A stretch of DNA of 64,000 nt from Streptomyces sp. NRRL S-244 (GTDB lineage Bacteria; Actinomycetota; Actinomycetes; Streptomycetales; Streptomycetaceae). Of the stretch, positions 35,468 through 45,726 are shown piece after piece. The position numbers and the translations under genes are program-made. Location: positions 213,204-277,203 of the forward strand of contig NZ_JOCX01000010.1 of the NCBI RefSeq assembly GCF_000717915.1, given 5' to 3'. How positions within the stretch are numbered: position 1 is the stretch's first letter; every line of letters starts with the position of its first letter. Under the pieces are notes generated by a model that was given only the letters and a program-made list of their open reading frames with translations, searched no databases and was not told the origin of the DNA.

Positions 35468-35642
35468 TTAGTCCCCTTTTGGACAGCGGTAAAACTCGGG
35501 AGGTCGGCGGCAGCCTATGGTCAACGCGCGTAGCACGACAGGGGGTACGGGTGTCGGACTGGTTACACGTAGAAGACGGCTCACCGCCGGTCCGCCGCAC
35601 GCACACCACCGCGGGCGCCTCCCGCGGTCGTAGGCTCGACGC

Positions 35643-36575
35643 ATGACTGACGACGCAGCAGCGGCCCTGGAGCCGGGACGCCAGATTCAGACCCTCGACG
35701 AGCTGACGGAGGAACAGGCCGACGCCGTGCTCGCCCTCATCGAGGACGCGGCGCGGACGGACGGCACCACCGCCGTGTCCGAGCAGGGCCGCCTCCAGCT
35801 GCGCGGCGGGCGCCGCGAGGGGATCCGGCACTTCCTGCTCACCGAGAAGGGCCGGCTCGCCGGATACGGGCAGCTGGAGGACACCGATCCGGTGGAGGCC
35901 CCCGCCGCCGAGCTCGTCGTCCACCCCGCGCTGCGCGGGCGCGGGCACGGGCGGGCCCTGGGCTCGGCCCTGCTGGCCGCCTCGGGCAAGCGGATCCGGG
36001 TGTGGGCGCACGGCGGCAAGTCGGCCGCCCGCCACCTCGCGCAGGTGCTCGGCCTGACCCTGTTCCGGGAGCTGCGCCAGCTGCGCCGCCCGCTGGGCCC
36101 GGACGGGCCCCCGCTGCCCGAGGTGGTGCTGCCCGCCGGGGTGACCGTACGGACCTTCGTGCCCGGCCAGGACGACGCGGCCTGGCTCGCGGTGAACTCG
36201 GCCGCCTTCGCCCACCACCCCGAGCAGGGCTCGCTGACCCAGCGGGACCTGAACGACCGGATCACGCAGCCCTGGTTCGACCCCAAGGGCTTCTTCCTCG
36301 CCGAGCGGGACGGGGAGCTGATCGGCTTCCACTGGACGAAGGTGCACGCCGAGGAGCGGCTCGGGGAGGTCTACGTGCTCGGCGTCCGTCCCGGCGCCCA
36401 GGGCGGCGGCCTCGGCAAGGCCCTCACCGCGATCGGCCTGCACCACCTCGCGGGGGCGGGCCTGCCCACCGCGATGCTGTACGTGGACGCCGACAACCCG
36501 GCGGCTCTGGCCGTGTACGAGGGCCTCGGCTTCAGCACCCACGAGGTCGACCTGATGTACCGCACCGAGAGCTGA
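35643..36575 (+). CDS. mshD: Mycothiol acetyltransferase, last step of mycothiol synthesis
   Basis: 310 residues with two tandem GNAT domains, as in MshD. The first has [20 protein letters not shown] (about 92-111) and the second has [18 protein letters not shown] (about 247-264). MshD acetylates the cysteine amine of Cys-GlcN-Ins to give mycothiol in the cytosol. The ATG at 35643 lies 6 nt after TAGGCT (35631-35636), so the mRNA is leaderless. It is divergent from the 5'-nucleotidase and not near other msh genes except mshA at 3.9-5.3 kb. Confidence 0.95.
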   Translation: MTDDAAAALEPGRQIQTLDELTEEQADAVLALIEDAARTDGTTAVSEQGRLQLRGGRREGIRHFLLTEKGRLAGYGQLEDTDPVEAPAAELVVHPALRGRGHGRALGSALLAASGKRIRVWAHGGKSAARHLAQVLGLTLFRELRQLRRPLGPDGPPLPEVVLPAGVTVRTFVPGQDDAAWLAVNSAAFAHHPEQGSLTQRDLNDRITQPWFDPKGFFLAERDGELIGFHWTKVHAEERLGEVYVLGVRPGAQGGGLGKALTAIGLHHLAGAGLPTAMLYVDADNPAALAVYEGLGFSTHEVDLMYRTES

Positions 36576-36786
36576 CGGAGGGCGGGCGGAAGGCCGGCCG
36601 CAGGGCCGGGGCGAAGGCCGACCGGAAGCCCGGCCAGCGGCCACGGAGAGCGAGGGCCCGTCCACGGACAGGCCCCGCGCTCCGGGCGCACGCCGGGGAC
36701 ACAGGGGACGCGCCGGATCATTCCGGGCGCGGAAACGACGTAAAAGACGTACTCGTGCACCACCCGGAGCCTGGAAGCCATGCGCC

Positions 36787-36808
36787 ATTCACCGGACCTT
36801 CATGAGCG
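36787..36808 (+). promoter_or_regulatory. Candidate PHO box upstream of ppk
   Basis: Two 11-nt direct repeat units, ATTCACCGGAC and CTTCATGAGCG, carry TTCA exactly 11 nt apart, the spacing of PhoP-binding direct repeat units in Streptomyces. It sits about 100 bp upstream of the preferred ppk start. The rest of 36576-36900 holds no gene; a second promoter may lie right before the start (AACAAT at 36889-36894, 6 nt from the ATG). Confidence 0.55.
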
Positions 36809-36900
36809 CTTGGGAGTCTCCCGGCATGCAGCCCCGACTCCGACTGACGGCAAACCCGTCCGACGCGCCTGTCCTGCCGCCTGCGCGGAACAATGGAGTC

Positions 36901-39183
36901 ATGAGCCCCCAGCCCAGCGCAGGCCCCGCCGAGGTTCCTGCCCAGCACCCGTCTCACACGTCTGCCGACGCCTCCCCGGCCGCCCCCGGCCCGGCGGCCA
37001 AGCCCGCGCGGATCGGCTCCATAGCCGCGCACCGCCCGCACTCCGGCCTGGAGCCCGGCCTCGCGCCCGATCTCGACGCCGACCTGGACGCCTACGACGA
37101 CAAGGACGGCGACGAGCTCCCCGCAGGGCGCTTCCTCGACCGCGAGCGCAGCTGGCTGGCCTTCAACGAGCGGGTCCTGGAGCTGGCCGAGGACCCGGCG
37201 ACCCCGCTCCTGGAGCGCGCCAACTTCCTGGCGATCTTCGCGAGCAACCTCGACGAGTTCTTCATGGTCCGCGTCGCCGGCCTCAAGCGGCGCATCGCGA
37301 CCGGCGTCGCCACCCGTTCGGCCTCAGGCCTCCAGCCCCGCGAAGTGCTGGACCTGATCTGGACCCGCTCGCGCGAGCTCATGGCCCGGCACGCCGCCTG
37401 CTTCCAGCAGGACATCTCCCCGCAGCTCGCCGAAGAGGGCATCCACCTCATCCGCTGGCCGGACCTCACCGAGAAGGAGCAGGCCCGCCTCTTCACGCTG
37501 TTCCGGAACCAGATCTTCCCGGTGCTCACCCCGCTGGCCGTGGACCCCGCGCACCCGTTCCCGTACATCTCCGGGCTCTCGCTGAACCTCGCGGTCGTCG
37601 TCCGCAACCCCGTCAGCGGCCACCGCCACTTCGCGCGCGTCAAGGTCCCGCCGCTGCTCTCGCGCTTCCTGGAGGCCTCCCCGCAGCGCTACGTCCCCCT
37701 CGAGGACGTCATCGCCGCGCACCTGGAGGAGCTCTTCCCCGGCATGGAGGTCCTGGACCACCACATGTTCCGGGTGACCCGCAACGAGGACCTGGAGGTC
37801 GAGGAGGACGACGCGGAGAACCTGCTCCAGGCCCTGGAGAAGGAGCTCATGCGGCGCCGCTTCGGCCCGCCGGTGCGCCTGGAGGTCGAGGAGTCCATCG
37901 ACCCCGCCGTCCTGGACCTCCTCGTACAGGAGCTGAACGTCTCGGCCGCCGAGGTCTACCCGCTGCCCGGCCCGCTGGACCTCACCGGCCTCTTCGGCAT
38001 CGCCTCCCTGGACCGGCCCGAGCTGAAGTACCCCAAGTTCGTCGCCGGCACCCACCGCGACCTCGCCGAGGTCGAGTCCGCTTCCGCGCCCGACATCTTC
38101 GCCGCGCTGCGCGAGCGGGACGTACTGCTGCACCACCCGTACGACTCCTTCTCCACCTCGGTACAGGCCTTCCTGGAGCAGGCCGCCGCCGACCCGGACG
38201 TCCTCGCGATCAAGCAGACGCTGTACCGGACCTCCGGCGACTCCCCGATCGTGGACGCCCTGATCGACGCCGCGGAATCCGGCAAGCAGGTCCTCGTACT
38301 CGTCGAGATCAAGGCCCGCTTCGACGAGCAGGCCAACATCAAATGGGCCCGCAAGCTGGAGGAGTCCGGCTGCCACGTCGTGTACGGCCTGGTGGGCCTC
38401 AAGACCCACTGCAAGCTGTCGCTCGTGGTCCGCCAGGAGGGCGACACGCTGCGCCGCTACTCCCACGTCGGCACCGGCAACTACCACCCCAAGACCGCCC
38501 GCCTGTACGAGGACCTCGGCCTGCTCACCGCCGACCCGCAGGTCGGCGCGGACCTCTCCGACCTCTTCAACCGGCTGTCCGGCTACTCGCGCCGCGAGAC
38601 CTACCGCCGCCTGCTGGTGGCCCCGCGCTCGCTGCGCGACGGCCTGATCTCGCGGATCGACAAGGAGGCCGCCCACCACCGGGCCGGCCGCCCCGCGTAC
38701 GTGCGCCTCAAGATGAACTCGATCGTCGACGAGGCGCTCATCGACTCGCTCTACCGGGCCTCCCAGGCGGGAGTGCCCGTCGACATCTGGGTCCGCGGCA
38801 TCTGCGCCGTGCGCCCCGGGGTCCCCGGGCTCTCGGACAACATCCGGGTCCGCTCGATCCTCGGCCGCTTCCTGGAACACTCCCGGGTCTTCGCCTTCGG
38901 CAACGGCGGCGAGCCCGAGGTGTGGATCGGCAGCGCCGACATGATGCACCGCAACCTCGACCGCCGCATCGAGGCACTGGTCCGGGTCGCCGACCCGGCC
39001 CACCGCGCGGCACTGGACCGGATGCTGGAGACCGGCATGTCCGACGCCACCTCCTCCTGGCACCTGGGCCCGGACGGCGAATGGACCCGGCACAGCACGG
39101 ACCACGAAGGCCAGCCGCTGCGGCACGTTCAGGAGATGCTCATAGACGCCCGGAGGCGCCGGCGTGGCTCTGCCAAACCATGA
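36901..39183 (+). CDS. ppk: Polyphosphate kinase (PPK1)
   Basis: 760 residues from the ATG at 36901. The frame is open to an ATG at 36802, but that codon lies inside the PHO box, so I prefer the later one. Residues 1-75 are disordered; then follow the PPK N-terminal, middle and two C-terminal phospholipase-D-like domains. The phosphohistidine is in [20 protein letters not shown] and the second catalytic His is in [12 protein letters not shown]. The enzyme makes polyphosphate from ATP reversibly and also helps supply nucleotides. PhoP control of ppk is known in S. lividans. Its 3' end overlaps the CHAD gene by 20 bp. Confidence 0.93.
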   Translation: MSPQPSAGPAEVPAQHPSHTSADASPAAPGPAAKPARIGSIAAHRPHSGLEPGLAPDLDADLDAYDDKDGDELPAGRFLDRERSWLAFNERVLELAEDPATPLLERANFLAIFASNLDEFFMVRVAGLKRRIATGVATRSASGLQPREVLDLIWTRSRELMARHAACFQQDISPQLAEEGIHLIRWPDLTEKEQARLFTLFRNQIFPVLTPLAVDPAHPFPYISGLSLNLAVVVRNPVSGHRHFARVKVPPLLSRFLEASPQRYVPLEDVIAAHLEELFPGMEVLDHHMFRVTRNEDLEVEEDDAENLLQALEKELMRRRFGPPVRLEVEESIDPAVLDLLVQELNVSAAEVYPLPGPLDLTGLFGIASLDRPELKYPKFVAGTHRDLAEVESASAPDIFAALRERDVLLHHPYDSFSTSVQAFLEQAAADPDVLAIKQTLYRTSGDSPIVDALIDAAESGKQVLVLVEIKARFDEQANIKWARKLEESGCHVVYGLVGLKTHCKLSLVVRQEGDTLRRYSHVGTGNYHPKTARLYEDLGLLTADPQVGADLSDLFNRLSGYSRRETYRRLLVAPRSLRDGLISRIDKEAAHHRAGRPAYVRLKMNSIVDEALIDSLYRASQAGVPVDIWVRGICAVRPGVPGLSDNIRVRSILGRFLEHSRVFAFGNGGEPEVWIGSADMMHRNLDRRIEALVRVADPAHRAALDRMLETGMSDATSSWHLGPDGEWTRHSTDHEGQPLRHVQEMLIDARRRRRGSAKP

Positions 39184-40120
39184 CCTGACAGCGCGTGGAG
39201 AGGGCTCCGCGGGTGACGTGCTCGGCACGTACCTGCGGGCCCAGGCCACCGCCTTCCTGCGCGGGCTCCGCCTCCACGAGGAGAGCGGGGCCGACGCCGC
39301 GGAGGGCAGCGATGCGGCGCGCGGCCTGCGGGGGGCTGCGCGCCGGATCAGCGGGTCCCTGTCCACCTTCCGGGTGGTGACCGAGTCCTCGTGGGCCGAC
39401 GGGCTGCGCACCGAGCTGGTGTGGCTGTCCTCGACCCTGGCGGACGAGCACGCGTACGCCGCCCGGCTGACCCGGCTGCTGGACGCGCTGCACCGGCTGT
39501 CGGGCTCCCCGGAGGTGCCCGCGCCCCGGGGCGCCGCGGGCGCGCTGACGGTGGGCTCGGCGCGCGCCGGCGCCCTGCTGGAGCGCCAGCTCACGCTGGC
39601 CCGGACCCGCGCCCACTCCGCGACCCTGCAGGCGCTGGGCTCGTCCCGGTTCCACGCGGTCGCGGACGCCGTGGCCGTACTGGCCTCCGAGGTGCCGCTG
39701 GACCCGGTCGCGGCCCGGGGGCGGGTGGACGAGGTCCTGATCCCGCTGGCGGAGGTGGCCCGCACCCGGCTGGCGGCGGCCGTCTCGGCGCTGCCGCACG
39801 CCGCCGAGTCCCAGCCGTACAACGCCGACCACGACGGCTCCTGGCACGAGGTGCGCCGGCTGCTGCGGGTCCACCGCTACGCCCGGGAGGCCCTGGGCGA
39901 GGACGTGGCCCGGCTGGCGGCGGCCGGCCAGGCCCTGGACCGCCACCGCGACGCCGCCGAGGCCGCGGCCGCCTCGGCGACGGCGGCCCGCACCCCGCGC
40001 ATCGCCCCGGCGACGGCGTACGCCCTGGGCGTCCTCCACGCAGACCAGCGGCACGAGGTGGAGGCGGCCCGCTTCACCTTCCAGGGCCTGTGGCAGCCCG
40101 TACCGGCCGCCGCCCCCTGA
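39164..40120 (+). CDS. CHAD domain protein, polyphosphate-associated
   Basis: 318 residues, almost wholly helical, with scattered conserved histidines and arginines, as in the CHAD family (for example near [19 protein letters not shown] and [19 protein letters not shown]). CHAD domains bind inorganic polyphosphate and localise to its granules. The GTG at 39164 has GGAGG 7 nt upstream and lies 20 bp before the ppk stop, so the two are coupled. In S. coelicolor a NUDIX gene follows here, as I recall; it is absent here. Confidence 0.9.
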   Translation: MALPNHDLTARGEGSAGDVLGTYLRAQATAFLRGLRLHEESGADAAEGSDAARGLRGAARRISGSLSTFRVVTESSWADGLRTELVWLSSTLADEHAYAARLTRLLDALHRLSGSPEVPAPRGAAGALTVGSARAGALLERQLTLARTRAHSATLQALGSSRFHAVADAVAVLASEVPLDPVAARGRVDEVLIPLAEVARTRLAAAVSALPHAAESQPYNADHDGSWHEVRRLLRVHRYAREALGEDVARLAAAGQALDRHRDAAEAAAASATAARTPRIAPATAYALGVLHADQRHEVEAARFTFQGLWQPVPAAAP

Positions 40121-40149
40121 CCGGGCGGAGACCGAAAAGATTCAGCCAC

Positions 40150-40174
40150 CCCCGGGTCCGCGCAGGACCCGGGG
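40150..40174 (+). terminator. Terminator of the ppk-CHAD operon
   Basis: Perfect arms CCCCGGGTCC (40150-40159) and GGACCCGGGG (40165-40174) with a 5-nt loop lie 29 bp past the CHAD stop. The rest of the 331-bp gap before pstS holds the PHO box and promoter. Confidence 0.75.
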
Positions 40175-40271
40175 AAGCACCCCTCCGGGGGTCACATAAC
40201 GGTAACGACGGGACAACGGCGGATGACACTCCGGAGCAAACCCGGCCATCCACACCAGGCCGTCCGCCACG

Positions 40272-40315
40272 GTTCACCGTCCGTTCACTTGCCCCGGTCG
40301 GCCACTTCACCTGAT
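40272..40315 (+). promoter_or_regulatory. PHO box (PhoP operator) of the pst operon
   Basis: Four 11-nt units in perfect register: GTTCACCGTCC (40272-40282), GTTCACTTGCC (40283-40293), a degenerate unit (40294-40304) and CTTCACCTGAT (40305-40315). These match the PhoP direct-repeat consensus GTTCACC-type unit. A possible -10, TAATTT, follows at 40321-40326. PhoP-P bound here would activate pstS under phosphate starvation. Confidence 0.88.
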
Positions 40316-40451
40316 CTGCCTAATTTCAGTGGTGCACGGAGCGAGTCGCCCACCAGATCGAATGACACGCCGTGCAATCCGACGTAGTCCTCTTCGCACG
40401 CCGCCCCGATACAGAAAGCGGCCGGCGGCTTCTGGAAGGAACACCCGAAAA

Positions 40452-41588
40452 GTGAAGCTTCAGCGCAAGAACATGCTTCGTGCCTCCGCCCTCGGGGCGC
40501 TTGTCGTGTCCGGCGCCCTGGTCCTCACGGCGTGCGGCTCGGACAACAACACGAAGACCGCCGACGGATCGGCGAAGCCCTCCGCGGCCGCCGCCGGCGA
40601 CGTCAAGTGCGACGGCGCCAAGGGCAAGCTCCTGGCCTCCGGCTCTTCCGCCCAGAAGAACGCCGTGGACCTGTGGGTCAAGAACTACATGGCCGCCTGC
40701 TCGGGCGTCGAGGTCAACTACAAGTCCTCCTCCTCCGGTGAGGGCATCGTCGCCTTCAACCAGGGCACCGTCGGCTTCGCCGGCTCGGACTCCGCGCTGA
40801 AGCCCGACGCCGTCGAGGAGTCGAAGAAGATCTGCACCGGTGGCCAGGGCATCAACCTGCCCATGGTCGGCGGCCCGATCGCCATCGGCTTCAACGTCGC
40901 CGGCGTGGACAAGCTGACGCTGGACGCCCCCACCCTCGCCAACATCTTCAACGACAAGATCAAGAAGTGGGACGACGAGGCGATCAAGAAGCTGAACCCC
41001 GGCGTCACGCTTCCCTCCACCGCCATCCAGGCCTTCCACCGCTCCGAGGACTCGGGGACCACCGAGAACCTGGGCAAGTACCTCAAGGCCGCCGCTCCCG
41101 AGGCCTGGACGTACGAGGCCGCCAAGAAGTGGCCGGCCCCCGGTGGTCAGGCCGCGACCGGCTCCGCCGGTGTCGCCTCCCAGGTGAAGGCCGTTGACGG
41201 CGCGATCGGCTACTTCGAGCTGTCCTACGCCTCCTCGCAGAGCATCAAGACGGTCGACGTGAACACGGGCGCCGCCGCCCCGGTCAAGGCCTCCTCCGAG
41301 AGCGCCTCGAAGGCCATCGCCGCCGCCAAGATCGCCGGCACCGGCTCCGACCTGGCGCTGAAGCTCGACTACACCACCAAGGCCGAGGGCGCCTACCCGA
41401 TCGTCCTGGTGACGTACGAGGTCGTCTGCGACAAGGGCAACAAGGCCGAGACGCTCCCGACCGTCAAGTCCTTCCTGAACTACACCGCCTCGGACGCGGG
41501 CCAGAAGGTCCTCTCCGAGAACGGCTACGCGCCGATCCCGGCCGAGATCAACACCAAGGTCCGCGAAGTCATCAACTCGCTGTCCTAA
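40452..41588 (+). CDS. pstS: Phosphate-binding lipoprotein PstS
   Basis: 378 residues. A signal peptide with lipobox LTAC (Cys near residue 28) anchors the protein outside the membrane. The binding domain carries the phosphate-contact segments ASGSSAQ (near 60), AGSDSALK and HRSEDSGTTENL. It captures phosphate for the PstCAB transporter. The frame is open upstream, but the GTG at 40452 is chosen because GGAAGGA lies 12 nt before it and the signal peptide begins there. Confidence 0.96.
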   Translation: MKLQRKNMLRASALGALVVSGALVLTACGSDNNTKTADGSAKPSAAAAGDVKCDGAKGKLLASGSSAQKNAVDLWVKNYMAACSGVEVNYKSSSSGEGIVAFNQGTVGFAGSDSALKPDAVEESKKICTGGQGINLPMVGGPIAIGFNVAGVDKLTLDAPTLANIFNDKIKKWDDEAIKKLNPGVTLPSTAIQAFHRSEDSGTTENLGKYLKAAAPEAWTYEAAKKWPAPGGQAATGSAGVASQVKAVDGAIGYFELSYASSQSIKTVDVNTGAAAPVKASSESASKAIAAAKIAGTGSDLALKLDYTTKAEGAYPIVLVTYEVVCDKGNKAETLPTVKSFLNYTASDAGQKVLSENGYAPIPAEINTKVREVINSLS

Positions 41589-41605
41589 TCACTGAGCCCC
41601 GGATG

Positions 41606-41635
41606 CCGGGCAGTTCCCGTCCGAACTGCCCGGCG
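41606..41635 (+). terminator. Stem-loop between pstS and pstC
   Basis: A perfect 12-bp stem (arms 41606-41617 and 41624-41635) with a 6-nt loop lies 18 nt after the pstS stop. It could end part of the transcripts or protect the pstS 3' end, so that PstS is made in excess over the membrane subunits. Confidence 0.75.
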
Positions 41636-41715
41636 CCCGAGGACCCTCCCCTCCACCCAGGGGATCCGGTGCACCGCCGCCAGGGGGCCTTCCCCCCACC
41701 CAGACCGGAAAGATC

Positions 41716-42705
41716 ATGGCTTCCACCACACCCACCCAGATAGACCAGGCTCCGCCTGTCTCCAAGAGCGCGAGGTCCACCGGCCGAGCCGGTGACAAGA
41801 TCTTCGCCGGGCTCTCCAAGGGCTCCGGCATCCTGCTCCTGGTGATCATGGCGTCGATCGCCATCTTCCTCACCTACCGCGCCTCGATCGCACTGTCGAA
41901 GAACGAGGGGAACTTCCTCACCACCTTCGACTGGAACGCGTCGGCCAACCCGCCCGTCTTCGGCATCGCCGTCCTGCTCTTCGGCACCGTCGTCAGCTCG
42001 ATCATCGCGATGGCCATCGCGGTTCCGATCGCTGTCGGCATCGCCCTCTTCATCTCGCACTACGCGCCGCGCAAGCTGGCCGCGCCCCTCGCGTACGTGG
42101 TCGACCTGCTGGCCGCCGTGCCGTCGATCATCTACGGCATCTGGGGCGCCCTCTTCCTCGTCCCGCAGCTCGCAGGCCTCAACCTCTGGCTCGACGAGTA
42201 CATGGGCTGGACCTACGTCTTCGACAAGACCCAGGTCGGCGTCGCCCGCTCGCTCTTCACCGTCGGCATCCTGCTCGCGATCATGATCCTGCCGATCGTC
42301 ACCAGCGTCAGCCGCGAGGTCTTCCTCCAGGTCCCGCGCATGAACGAGGAGGCCGCCCTGGCCCTCGGCGCGACCCGCTGGGAGGTCATCCGCATGTCGG
42401 TGCTGCCCTTCGGCCGCTCCGGCGTCATCTCCGCCTCGATGCTCGGCCTCGGCCGCGCGCTGGGCGAGACCATGGCCGTCGCGACCGTCCTGTCCCCGAG
42501 CTTCCTGATCAACGGGCACATCCTGGACCCGGGCGGCGGCACGTTCGCGCAGAACATCGCCGCGAAGTTCGACGAGGCCAACGAGTTCGGCCGCGACGCG
42601 CTGATCGCCTCCGGTCTGGTCCTCTTCCTGCTCACCCTGCTGGTCAACGGTGCAGCTCGCCTGATCATCGCTCGCCGCAAGGACTTCTCGGGGGCGAACG
42701 CCTGA
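41716..42705 (+). CDS. pstC: Phosphate ABC transporter permease PstC
   Basis: 329 residues with about six helices. The EAA loop (NEEAALALGATRWEVIRMSVLP) that docks the ATPase is near residues 212-233. Residues 1-30 are cytosolic. It forms the channel with PstA. Its TGA overlaps the ATG of pstA by one base. Confidence 0.95.
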   Translation: MASTTPTQIDQAPPVSKSARSTGRAGDKIFAGLSKGSGILLLVIMASIAIFLTYRASIALSKNEGNFLTTFDWNASANPPVFGIAVLLFGTVVSSIIAMAIAVPIAVGIALFISHYAPRKLAAPLAYVVDLLAAVPSIIYGIWGALFLVPQLAGLNLWLDEYMGWTYVFDKTQVGVARSLFTVGILLAIMILPIVTSVSREVFLQVPRMNEEAALALGATRWEVIRMSVLPFGRSGVISASMLGLGRALGETMAVATVLSPSFLINGHILDPGGGTFAQNIAAKFDEANEFGRDALIASGLVLFLLTLLVNGAARLIIARRKDFSGANA

Positions 42706-43787
42706 TGAGCCACGCACTCCAGGACCAGCGGCCGGCCCCGGCCCGCAAGTCCGCCGCTCCCGCCGGCCTCACCCGAGGCGGCCTCCCCCGCTGGGCCCCG
42801 GCCGGCACCGCGGTCCTCTCGATCGCCCTCGGCTGCGGCATCGGCGTCGTCGCCGACCTGCACAGCAAGGTCCAGTGGGGCCTGATCGCCTCGATCCTGT
42901 TCGTCGTGATCACCTACACCTCCAGCGCGATCGTCGAGAACCGCCGCCAGGCCAAGGACCGCATCGCGACCTCCCTCGTGTGGGTCTGCTTCGTCCTCGC
43001 GGTCATCCCGCTGCTCTCGCTGATCTGGACCACCGTCAGCCGCGGCATCAAGGCCCTCTCCGGCGACTTCCTCACCCACTCGATGAACGGCGTCACCAGC
43101 TTCGAGGAGGGCGGCGGCGTCTACCACGCGCTGCTCGGCACCATCGAGCAGGTCGCCCTGGCCGCCCTGATCGCGGCGCCGATCGGCCTGCTGACCGCCG
43201 TCTACCTGGTCGAGTACGGCAAGGGCTCGCTCGCCAAGGCCGTGACCTTCTTCGTCGACGTCATGACCGGCATCCCCTCCATCGTCGCGGGTCTGTTCAT
43301 CCTCACGACCTGGAACCTGGCGCTCGGCTTCGGCCCCTCCGGCTTCGCCGGCTCGATGGCCCTGTCGATCCTGATGATGCCCGTCGTGGTCCGCTCCACC
43401 GAGGAGATGCTGAAGCTCGTCCCGAACGAGCTGCGCGAGGCCGCCCTCGCCCTCGGCGTGCCGAAGTGGCGCATGATCCTCAAGGTCGTGCTCCCCACCG
43501 CCATCGGCGGCATCGCGACCGGCGTCATGCTGGCCGTCGCCCGCATCGCCGGTGAGACCGCGCCGATCATGCTGCTGGTCTTCGGTACCCAGCTGATCAA
43601 CCCGAACCCCTTCGAAGGTGCTCAGTCCTCGCTCCCCCTGTACATCTGGGAGCAGTACAAGGTCGGCAGTGACGCCTCCTACGACCGGGCATGGGCCGCA
43701 GCGCTCGTCCTGATCGCCTTCGTCATGATCCTCAATCTGGTGGCCCGCGGCATCGCCCGCTGGAAGGCCCCGAAGACCGGTCGCTGA
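42705..43787 (+). CDS. pstA: Phosphate ABC transporter permease PstA
   Basis: 360 residues with about seven to eight hydrophobic segments, including two extra at the N-terminus. The EAA loop REAALALGVPKWRMILKVVL lies near 246-265. It pairs with PstC. The TGATG overlap with pstC implies coupled translation. Confidence 0.95.
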   Translation: MSHALQDQRPAPARKSAAPAGLTRGGLPRWAPAGTAVLSIALGCGIGVVADLHSKVQWGLIASILFVVITYTSSAIVENRRQAKDRIATSLVWVCFVLAVIPLLSLIWTTVSRGIKALSGDFLTHSMNGVTSFEEGGGVYHALLGTIEQVALAALIAAPIGLLTAVYLVEYGKGSLAKAVTFFVDVMTGIPSIVAGLFILTTWNLALGFGPSGFAGSMALSILMMPVVVRSTEEMLKLVPNELREAALALGVPKWRMILKVVLPTAIGGIATGVMLAVARIAGETAPIMLLVFGTQLINPNPFEGAQSSLPLYIWEQYKVGSDASYDRAWAAALVLIAFVMILNLVARGIARWKAPKTGR

Positions 43788-43817
43788 CGCGACTGTATGA
43801 AAGCGAAGTGACCCCTC

Positions 43818-44594
43818 ATGGCGAAGCGAATCGACGTCAGCGGACTGTCCGCCTTCTACGGCGCCCACAAGGCCATCGATGACATCTCGATGACCGTGGA
43901 GCCGCGCTCCGTGACCGCCTTCATCGGCCCGTCCGGCTGCGGCAAGTCCACCTTCCTGCGCACCCTGAACCGCATGCACGAGGTCACCCCCGGCGGCCGC
44001 GTCGAGGGCAAGGTGCTCCTGGACGACGAGAACCTGTACGGCGCCGGCGTCGACCCGGTCGCGGTCCGCCGCACGGTCGGCATGGTCTTCCAGCGTCCGA
44101 ACCCCTTCCCCACCATGTCGATCTTCGACAACGTGGCGGCGGGCCTGCGCCTGAACGGCAGCTTCAAGAAGTCCGAGCTCACGGACATCGTGGAGCGGTC
44201 GCTGAAGGGCGCGAACCTCTGGAACGAGGTCAAGGACCGCCTGAACAAGCCGGGCTCCGGCCTCTCCGGCGGCCAGCAGCAGCGCCTGTGCATCGCCCGC
44301 GCCATCGCGGTCGAGCCGGAGGTCCTGCTGATGGACGAGCCCTGCTCGGCCCTGGACCCGATCTCCACCCTCGCGATCGAGGACCTGATCGGCGAGCTCA
44401 AGGAGCGCTTCACGATCGTCATCGTGACGCACAACATGCAGCAGGCCGCCCGCGTCTCCGACCGCACCGCGTTCTTCAACCTCTCGGCTGTCGGCCAGCC
44501 CGGCAAGCTCATCGAGATCGACGACACGGACCGGATCTTCTCGAACCCGTCCGTCCAGGCGACCGAGGACTACATCTCGGGCCGCTTCGGCTAA
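43818..44594 (+). CDS. pstB: Phosphate ABC transporter ATPase PstB
   Basis: 258 residues, cytosolic. Walker [10 protein letters not shown] (about 37-45), Q-loop [10 protein letters not shown], signature LSGGQQQRL and Walker [14 protein letters not shown] are all present. It powers PstCA. It is the last gene of pstSCAB and ends before a strong terminator. Confidence 0.97.
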   Translation: MAKRIDVSGLSAFYGAHKAIDDISMTVEPRSVTAFIGPSGCGKSTFLRTLNRMHEVTPGGRVEGKVLLDDENLYGAGVDPVAVRRTVGMVFQRPNPFPTMSIFDNVAAGLRLNGSFKKSELTDIVERSLKGANLWNEVKDRLNKPGSGLSGGQQQRLCIARAIAVEPEVLLMDEPCSALDPISTLAIEDLIGELKERFTIVIVTHNMQQAARVSDRTAFFNLSAVGQPGKLIEIDDTDRIFSNPSVQATEDYISGRFG

Positions 44595-44665
44595 ACCGAA
44601 GCCCCTCGGATGTGCACAACGTCCTGCGGTGCTGCATGGCGGTGCCACCGCAAGGCGAAAGAAAA

Positions 44666-44699
44666 GGGCCGGCTCCCCCTGGGTGGGGGGAGCCGGCCC
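44666..44699. terminator. Bidirectional terminator between pstB and the Pit gene
   Basis: A perfect 14-bp stem (arms 44666-44679 and 44686-44699) with a 6-nt loop, preceded by an A run and followed by CTTTC, lies between the convergent genes. Confidence 0.92.
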
Positions 44700-44722
44700 G
44701 CTTTCGTTCTCGGATCGCCGTC

Positions 44723-45721
44723 CTAGACGAAGGCCAGGTCCACGATCCAGAAGCTGAGCGCGGCGACCAGGGCCGCGGCCGGCATGGTGATGAACCAGCC
44801 CATCACGATGTTCTTGGCGACACCCCAGCGGACCGCGTTGACCCGCTTGGTCGCGCCCACGCCCATGATCGCCGAGGTGATCACGTGGGTGGTGGAGATC
44901 GGCGCGTGGAACAGGAACGCCGAGCCGAACATGATCGAGGCACCGGTGGTCTCGGCGGCGAAGCCCTGCGGCGGGTCCAGCTCGATGATCTTGCGGCCGA
45001 GGGTCCGCATGATGCGCCAGCCGCCCGCGTACGTACCGAGCGAGAGCATCACGGCACACACGATCTTGACCCAGACCGGGATCTCGGAACCTTCGGTCTG
45101 CAGCTCCGCGATGGTCAGGGCCATCATCACGATGCCCATCGTCTTCTGCGCGTCCTGGAGGCCGTGGCCCAGCGCCATACCGGCCGCGGACACCGTCTGC
45201 GCGATACGGAAGCCGCGCTTGGCCTTGTGCGGGTTGGCCCGGCGGAACATCCACAGGATGGCGACCATCACCAGGTAGCCGACGAGCAGGCCGACGACCG
45301 GCGAGACGAACATCGGGATGACGACCTTGTCGACCACACCCGACCAGATGACCTCGGTACCGCCGGCCAGCGCCGCGCCGACCATGCCGCCGAACAGCGC
45401 GTGCGAGGAGGACGAGGGGAGCCCGAAGTACCAGGTGATCAGGTTCCAGACGATCGCGCCGACCAGCGCCGCGAAGAGGATCCACATGCCCCGGTTGCCC
45501 TGGGGCGTCTCGATCAGCCCCTCGCTGACCGTCTTGGCGACCCCGCTGCCCAGGAAGGCACCGGCGAGGTTCATCACCGCGGCCATCGCGAGGGCGGCGC
45601 GCGGGGTCAGCGCGCGGGTCGAGACCGAGGTCGCGATCGCGTTCGCCGAGTCGTGGAAACCGTTGGTGTACGTGAAACCGAGCGCGACACCGATGGTCAC
45701 GATCAGAGCGAAGGTGTCCAC
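44723..45721 (-). CDS. Low-affinity inorganic phosphate transporter (Pit family)
   Basis: 332 residues with about ten helices and the paired family motifs GFTYTNGFHDSANAIATSVS at residues 15-34 and FLFHAPISTTHVITSAIMGV near 272-291. It imports metal-phosphate with protons. The GTG start has AAGGAG inside the end of the PhoU-like gene, 5 bp upstream, so the two are one operon, as in S. coelicolor pitH1. Confidence 0.95.
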   Translation of the reverse strand: MDTFALIVTIGVALGFTYTNGFHDSANAIATSVSTRALTPRAALAMAAVMNLAGAFLGSGVAKTVSEGLIETPQGNRGMWILFAALVGAIVWNLITWYFGLPSSSSHALFGGMVGAALAGGTEVIWSGVVDKVVIPMFVSPVVGLLVGYLVMVAILWMFRRANPHKAKRGFRIAQTVSAAGMALGHGLQDAQKTMGIVMMALTIAELQTEGSEIPVWVKIVCAVMLSLGTYAGGWRIMRTLGRKIIELDPPQGFAAETTGASIMFGSAFLFHAPISTTHVITSAIMGVGATKRVNAVRWGVAKNIVMGWFITMPAAALVAALSFWIVDLAFV

Positions 45722-45726
45722 GAGGT

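Noticed and set aside
35468..35642. A PHO box upstream of the 5'-nucleotidase
   Set aside because: No pair of TTCA-type units with 11-nt spacing is visible on either strand.
42213..45485. A 1090-codon minus-strand frame opposite the pst genes
   Set aside because: It lies antisense to pstC, pstA and pstB, which are certain, and has no domain-like sequence.
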